A stretch of 64,000 bases of DNA from Bubalus kerabau. Taxonomy: Eukaryota > Chordata > Mammalia > Artiodactyla > Bovidae. Numbering within the stretch: position 1 is the stretch's first letter; the number at the start of each line of letters is the position of its first letter. The notes beneath the pieces were generated by a model. The model did no database searches. It was not told the origin of the DNA and saw only the letters and a program-made list of their open reading frames with translations. A program made the position numbers and the translations under genes. Of this stretch, positions 61,421 to 64,000 are shown one piece after another. The stretch is from contig NC_073643.1 in assembly GCF_029407905.1 (NCBI RefSeq), forward strand, positions 30,656,001-30,720,000, given 5' to 3'.

Positions 61421-61575
61421 TTTATTTATTTTTAAAATTCTTTTTATTTAATTTATTTGGCTCTACCAGGCCTTAGTTGTGGCATGTGGGATCTAGTACC
61501 CTGACCAGGGATTGAACCCAGGCCCCCTGCATTGGAAGCATGGAGTCTTAGCCCCTGGACCACCAGGGAAGTCCC
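61421..61575 (-). mobile_element. CHR-2-type tRNA-derived SINE
   Basis: Antisense: A/T tail (tttatttatttttaaaattc), then 'ccttagttgtggcatgtggg', 'gggattgaacccaggccccc' (B-box region reversed) and 'ggaccaccagggaagtcccc'. A perfect 15 bp duplication catgctggactttta lies at 61406-61420 and 61576-61590. Confidence 0.94.
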
Positions 61576-61709
61576 CATGCTGGACTTTTAGTCCTTCGGT
61601 ATTCCTTTATCATACTCCTAAGGACTCTTAAAGTATAATCCAGGAGGTTTCCTACTTGTGCTAATCTAGCTTCAGCAAACCAACTATATTTAAAACTTCT
61701 GTTAGGGTC

Positions 61710-62195
61710 TGTGTATGTTATAGACTGAGGTCCAACAAATTCATATACTGAAACTCTAACCCCTAGTGTGATGGTATTTGAAGGAAAGGCCTTTGGGAGG
61801 CAGTTATGGTAATCCACTCCAGTATTCTTGCCTGGAGAATTCCGTGGACAGAGAAGCCTGGTGGGCTACAGTCTGTGCGGTCGTAAAGAGTCGGACACGA
61901 CTGAGTGACTAACACAGTAGTTTCAGATATGAGATCATCAGGGTGGAGCCCCATGATGAGATTAGTGCCCTTCCAACAGGAAGAAAAGAGATCAGAGATT
62001 TCCCTCTCTTTCTGCCATGTGGAAATACAGTGAGAAGGTGGCCATCTATAGGCCAGGAAGAGGATTCTCACCAGGAATCAAATTGGCCAGCACCTTGATC
62101 TTAGACTCCCAGCCTCCAAAACTGTGAGAAATTAACTTCATTTATGTAAGCTTCCCAGTCTATGGTGTTTTGCTCTAGCAGCCTGAGCTAAGACA
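61710..62195 (+). mobile_element. ERVL-MaLR (MST-like) solo LTR, split by BovA
   Basis: Old endogenous-retrovirus-like LTR with no internal genes. It starts TG and ends CA. Words: 'caacaaattcatatactgaa', 'gatggtatttgaaggaaagg', 'catgatgagattagtgccct', 'ttgatcttagactcccagcc', 'tccaaaactgtgagaaatta', 'cccagtctatggtgttttgc'. About 370 bp without the SINE, close to MST/THE-type LTRs. Exact subfamily uncertain (MSTA-D or MLT1A). Confidence 0.82.
61806..61916 (+). mobile_element. BovA unit (Bov-tA/BOV-A2 fragment) inside the LTR
   Basis: One BovA unit: 'atccactccagtattcttgc', 'gtcggacacgactgagtgac'. No tRNA head remains. Only a weak possible duplication (cagtta / cagtag) is seen. Confidence 0.85.
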
Positions 62196-62229
62196 ATGTA
62201 ACTATTTCATAGGAGTAATCACAATATGA

Positions 62230-62335
62230 ATTCTTCTGCCCTGAGAACTCACTATGGGCCAGGTACTAGGCTAAGTTTTCAGTGTGGATGAACTCTTTCA
62301 ATTTTCACAATAAAACTATGGCTCCTTATATTAGA
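62230..62335 (+). repeat. MIR fragment
   Basis: 'cactatgggccaggtactag', 'gctaagttttcagtgtggat', 'caattttcacaataaaacta'. Confidence 0.6.
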
Positions 62336-62379
62336 AGTTCCCTTCAGTGCCTCAAGAGAACAGAAATAATGTGATTTTA

Positions 62380-62735
62380 AGAAATATTTATTTTTTCTCA
62401 CACAAAAAAGAAGCCTGAAACTTGTTGGCCATGGACTTAAGAGTAGATCCATGATCATCAGAATCTCAGGCTCCTTCTGTCTTTCTTAGTTCAAAGTTTC
62501 ATCTTCCAGGTTACCTCAGGGTTCAGCATGGCTGCAGTAACTCCTTCCTTTGTTTACATCTCTGACAATGGGGACAAAGAGGAAAACCAAAATATATATA
62601 TATATTTAATGTGCCAGGTTCTTTTATGAGCTGACTTTCCCAGAAATCCCACCCAACAACTACCACTTAAATTTCATCAGCCAGAGATTTCTCCCATGGC
62701 CACACCTAGCTGCAAGAGAAGCTGGCCAAGATAGT
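62380..62735 (+). repeat. Old interspersed repeat, not named
   Basis: 'aatatttattttttctcaca', 'ggttacctcagggttcagca', 'catggctgcagtaactcctt' and 'catggccacacctagctgca' follow a known mammalian repeat pattern. A (ta) run lies at 62589-62607 inside it. Confidence 0.45.
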
Positions 62736-62759
62736 CTTTCAGCTGGGCTCACTGCAACC

Positions 62760-62905
62760 TTTAATAATGCTATCTCATTTTACCAAAAAGGAAACTGAGG
62801 CTCTAAGAGTCAGGAACCTTGCCTAAAACTTCACTAATTGTAGGACAGAGCCAGCACTTGGATGGAGGTCTGCCCAGCTCTAATGCCCATGTTCTTTGCT
62901 TTTTA
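62760..62905 (+). repeat. MIR fragment
   Basis: 'atgctatctcattttaccaa', 'aaggaaactgaggctctaag', 'ggacagagccagcacttgga'. Confidence 0.65.
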
Positions 62906-63149
62906 ATGCTAATGATAGAGTTTGTCTAAGAAGCAAGACAGGAGCCTTCTCAGGCTGCCTGCTGCGTGCTCACATGTCTCCAGTGCTGTTGTATGGTCAC
63001 TTGCTGAATGGGTCCAGAGTTTTTAGCAATTCTGTTTTATGTCCAAAAGTGACTCACAGAAGGTTTTCCAAAGGGAGTCCTTACGTAAATAGAGGACTGT
63101 CTTAATTTTTTGTCCATATCTCTTTTCTGGTAAACTAGTATTTTAGGGA

Positions 63150-63240
63150 GCTGGTTTGCAGTTGTATGCCCAGTAGCCAAGACACTGTCTTGCCCACTGT
63201 AGGGATTCAATAAGGATTTGTTGAATCAGTGAAGGAGTAG
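63150..63240 (+). repeat. L2 3' tail scrap
   Basis: 'gtagggattcaataaggatt' then 'tgttgaatcagtgaagg' is the L2 terminal pattern. Confidence 0.55.
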
Positions 63241-63244
63241 GGGA

Positions 63245-64000
63245 GTGAAGTAATGAATTTTTTCATAGCTAAAAATCTTAAAAGCAAGTCAGCTTCTTTT
63301 TCCTGGATGGTATTTCCCACCAGCTGACCAACGGTTTTGAAACCACTCTGTAAGAGGTAACAATCTCCCAAAGAAAATCACCCATTGTTAACTGTGAGTC
63401 TCAGAAGTCTCTATCTGTGAAAATTATCATGTGTGGCCCCCATGAGATTTTTTTTCTGGTAGATTTCTAGATGTCCTTTTTTTTTTTTTTTTTTTCTGAT
63501 TGGCCTATAAAGTGTATTAAGGAATTATGCTAATACTGATATCTCTCCAACTGCATCCTATTGAGGACTGGATCTATTTTTCAAAGACAAAACTGAGTTT
63601 TAATTTAGTGTCCCCATGACATTTTCCCTTTCAAGCACATGAAGGATGCTTTTGCAAAGGGAGAGGTCTTGGGAAATCTTTCACGGATGGCTGCAGTTCA
63701 TGCCTGGGTGGAGTAACCCTCAGCACGCCAGCTTTCAATTAGACGTAAATAAAGGGAGACAGCTTTGCAGTATGCCCGACAGTCTGAAAGATTAACCTGG
63801 GGCCTTGGGCCTTGATTTCTCCCATTACGGCTGAAAATTTTCATTTACATTTTTTGGCATTTTTCTGAGCAGCTATAAATGCTAGGTTTAAATTTGAAGA
63901 CCTTCTTTCCTTCACTCTACCACCTCTTCCCACACCTCAAACTTCAAGAATTCCCTGAGCCTGGAAGCATCTGTGGGGAACCCAGGAGGTACCCTTTCGC
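63245..64000. other. Unique sequence at the right edge
   Basis: A T run lies at about 63477-63496. 63700-63900 is balanced, non-repetitive DNA with several TAAT-type words and looks constrained, though this cannot be tested by eye. No exon recognised. Confidence 0.45.

Overview
This window is nuclear DNA of a ruminant (cattle, sheep, goat, deer or a relative). The evidence is the repeat content: RTE-type BovB LINEs, Bov-tA SINEs (a tRNA-like head joined to a BovB-tail unit), BOV-A2 SINEs with (AGC)n tails, and the older CHR-2 type SINEs that ruminants share with whales and hippos. All sit on a worn background of MIR, L2, L1M and LTR fragments. The sequence alone does not separate one ruminant genus from another. 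There are no bacterial-style genes, operons, rRNA, genuine tRNA or CRISPR arrays, and I recognise no host protein-coding exon. The window reads as intergenic or deep intronic DNA.

Layout. 1-8.6 kb: an L1M 3' end split by a CHR-2 SINE, MIRs, a double-headed Bov-tA, an L2 tail split by BOV-A2, and two unassigned old repeats. 8.6-18.3 kb: a short BovB tail, a Bov-tA, a 1.1 kb antisense L2, a long pyrimidine tract (11.93-12.21 kb), a second antisense L2, and more MIRs. 18.3-23.8 kb: a 1.7 kb minus-strand BovB next to an essentially full-length 3.4 kb plus-strand BovB, which has an 11 bp target duplication and splits a MIR. 23.8-29.6 kb: mostly unique. 29.67-32.74 kb: a 3.07 kb minus-strand BovB inside an old LTR-like repeat. 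33-43.5 kb: mixed unique sequence and old repeats. 43.69-47.26 kb: a composite BovB containing a second BovB piece and a BOV-A2. 50.0-52.5 kb: a BOV-A2 and an internally deleted BovB sharing one target word. 54-62 kb: Bov-tA, BOV-A2, BovB tails, a 57 bp minisatellite and an MST-like LTR. 62-64 kb: mainly unique sequence.

How the parts work together. The only protein-coding content is BovB ORF2 (apurinic-type endonuclease followed by reverse transcriptase), and it is broken in every copy here. Bov-tA and BOV-A2 end like BovB and, from family knowledge, are mobilised by BovB machinery. The window is therefore a record of one LINE and its dependent SINEs, with at least nine BovB pieces (about 14 kb) and repeated nesting that gives insertion order. 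I did not find a new biological system. The points most worth a second look are the nested and reused insertion sites, the 372-codon ORF in the deleted BovB, the inverted BovB pairs, the minisatellite, and a few non-repeat stretches with regulatory-looking sequence.
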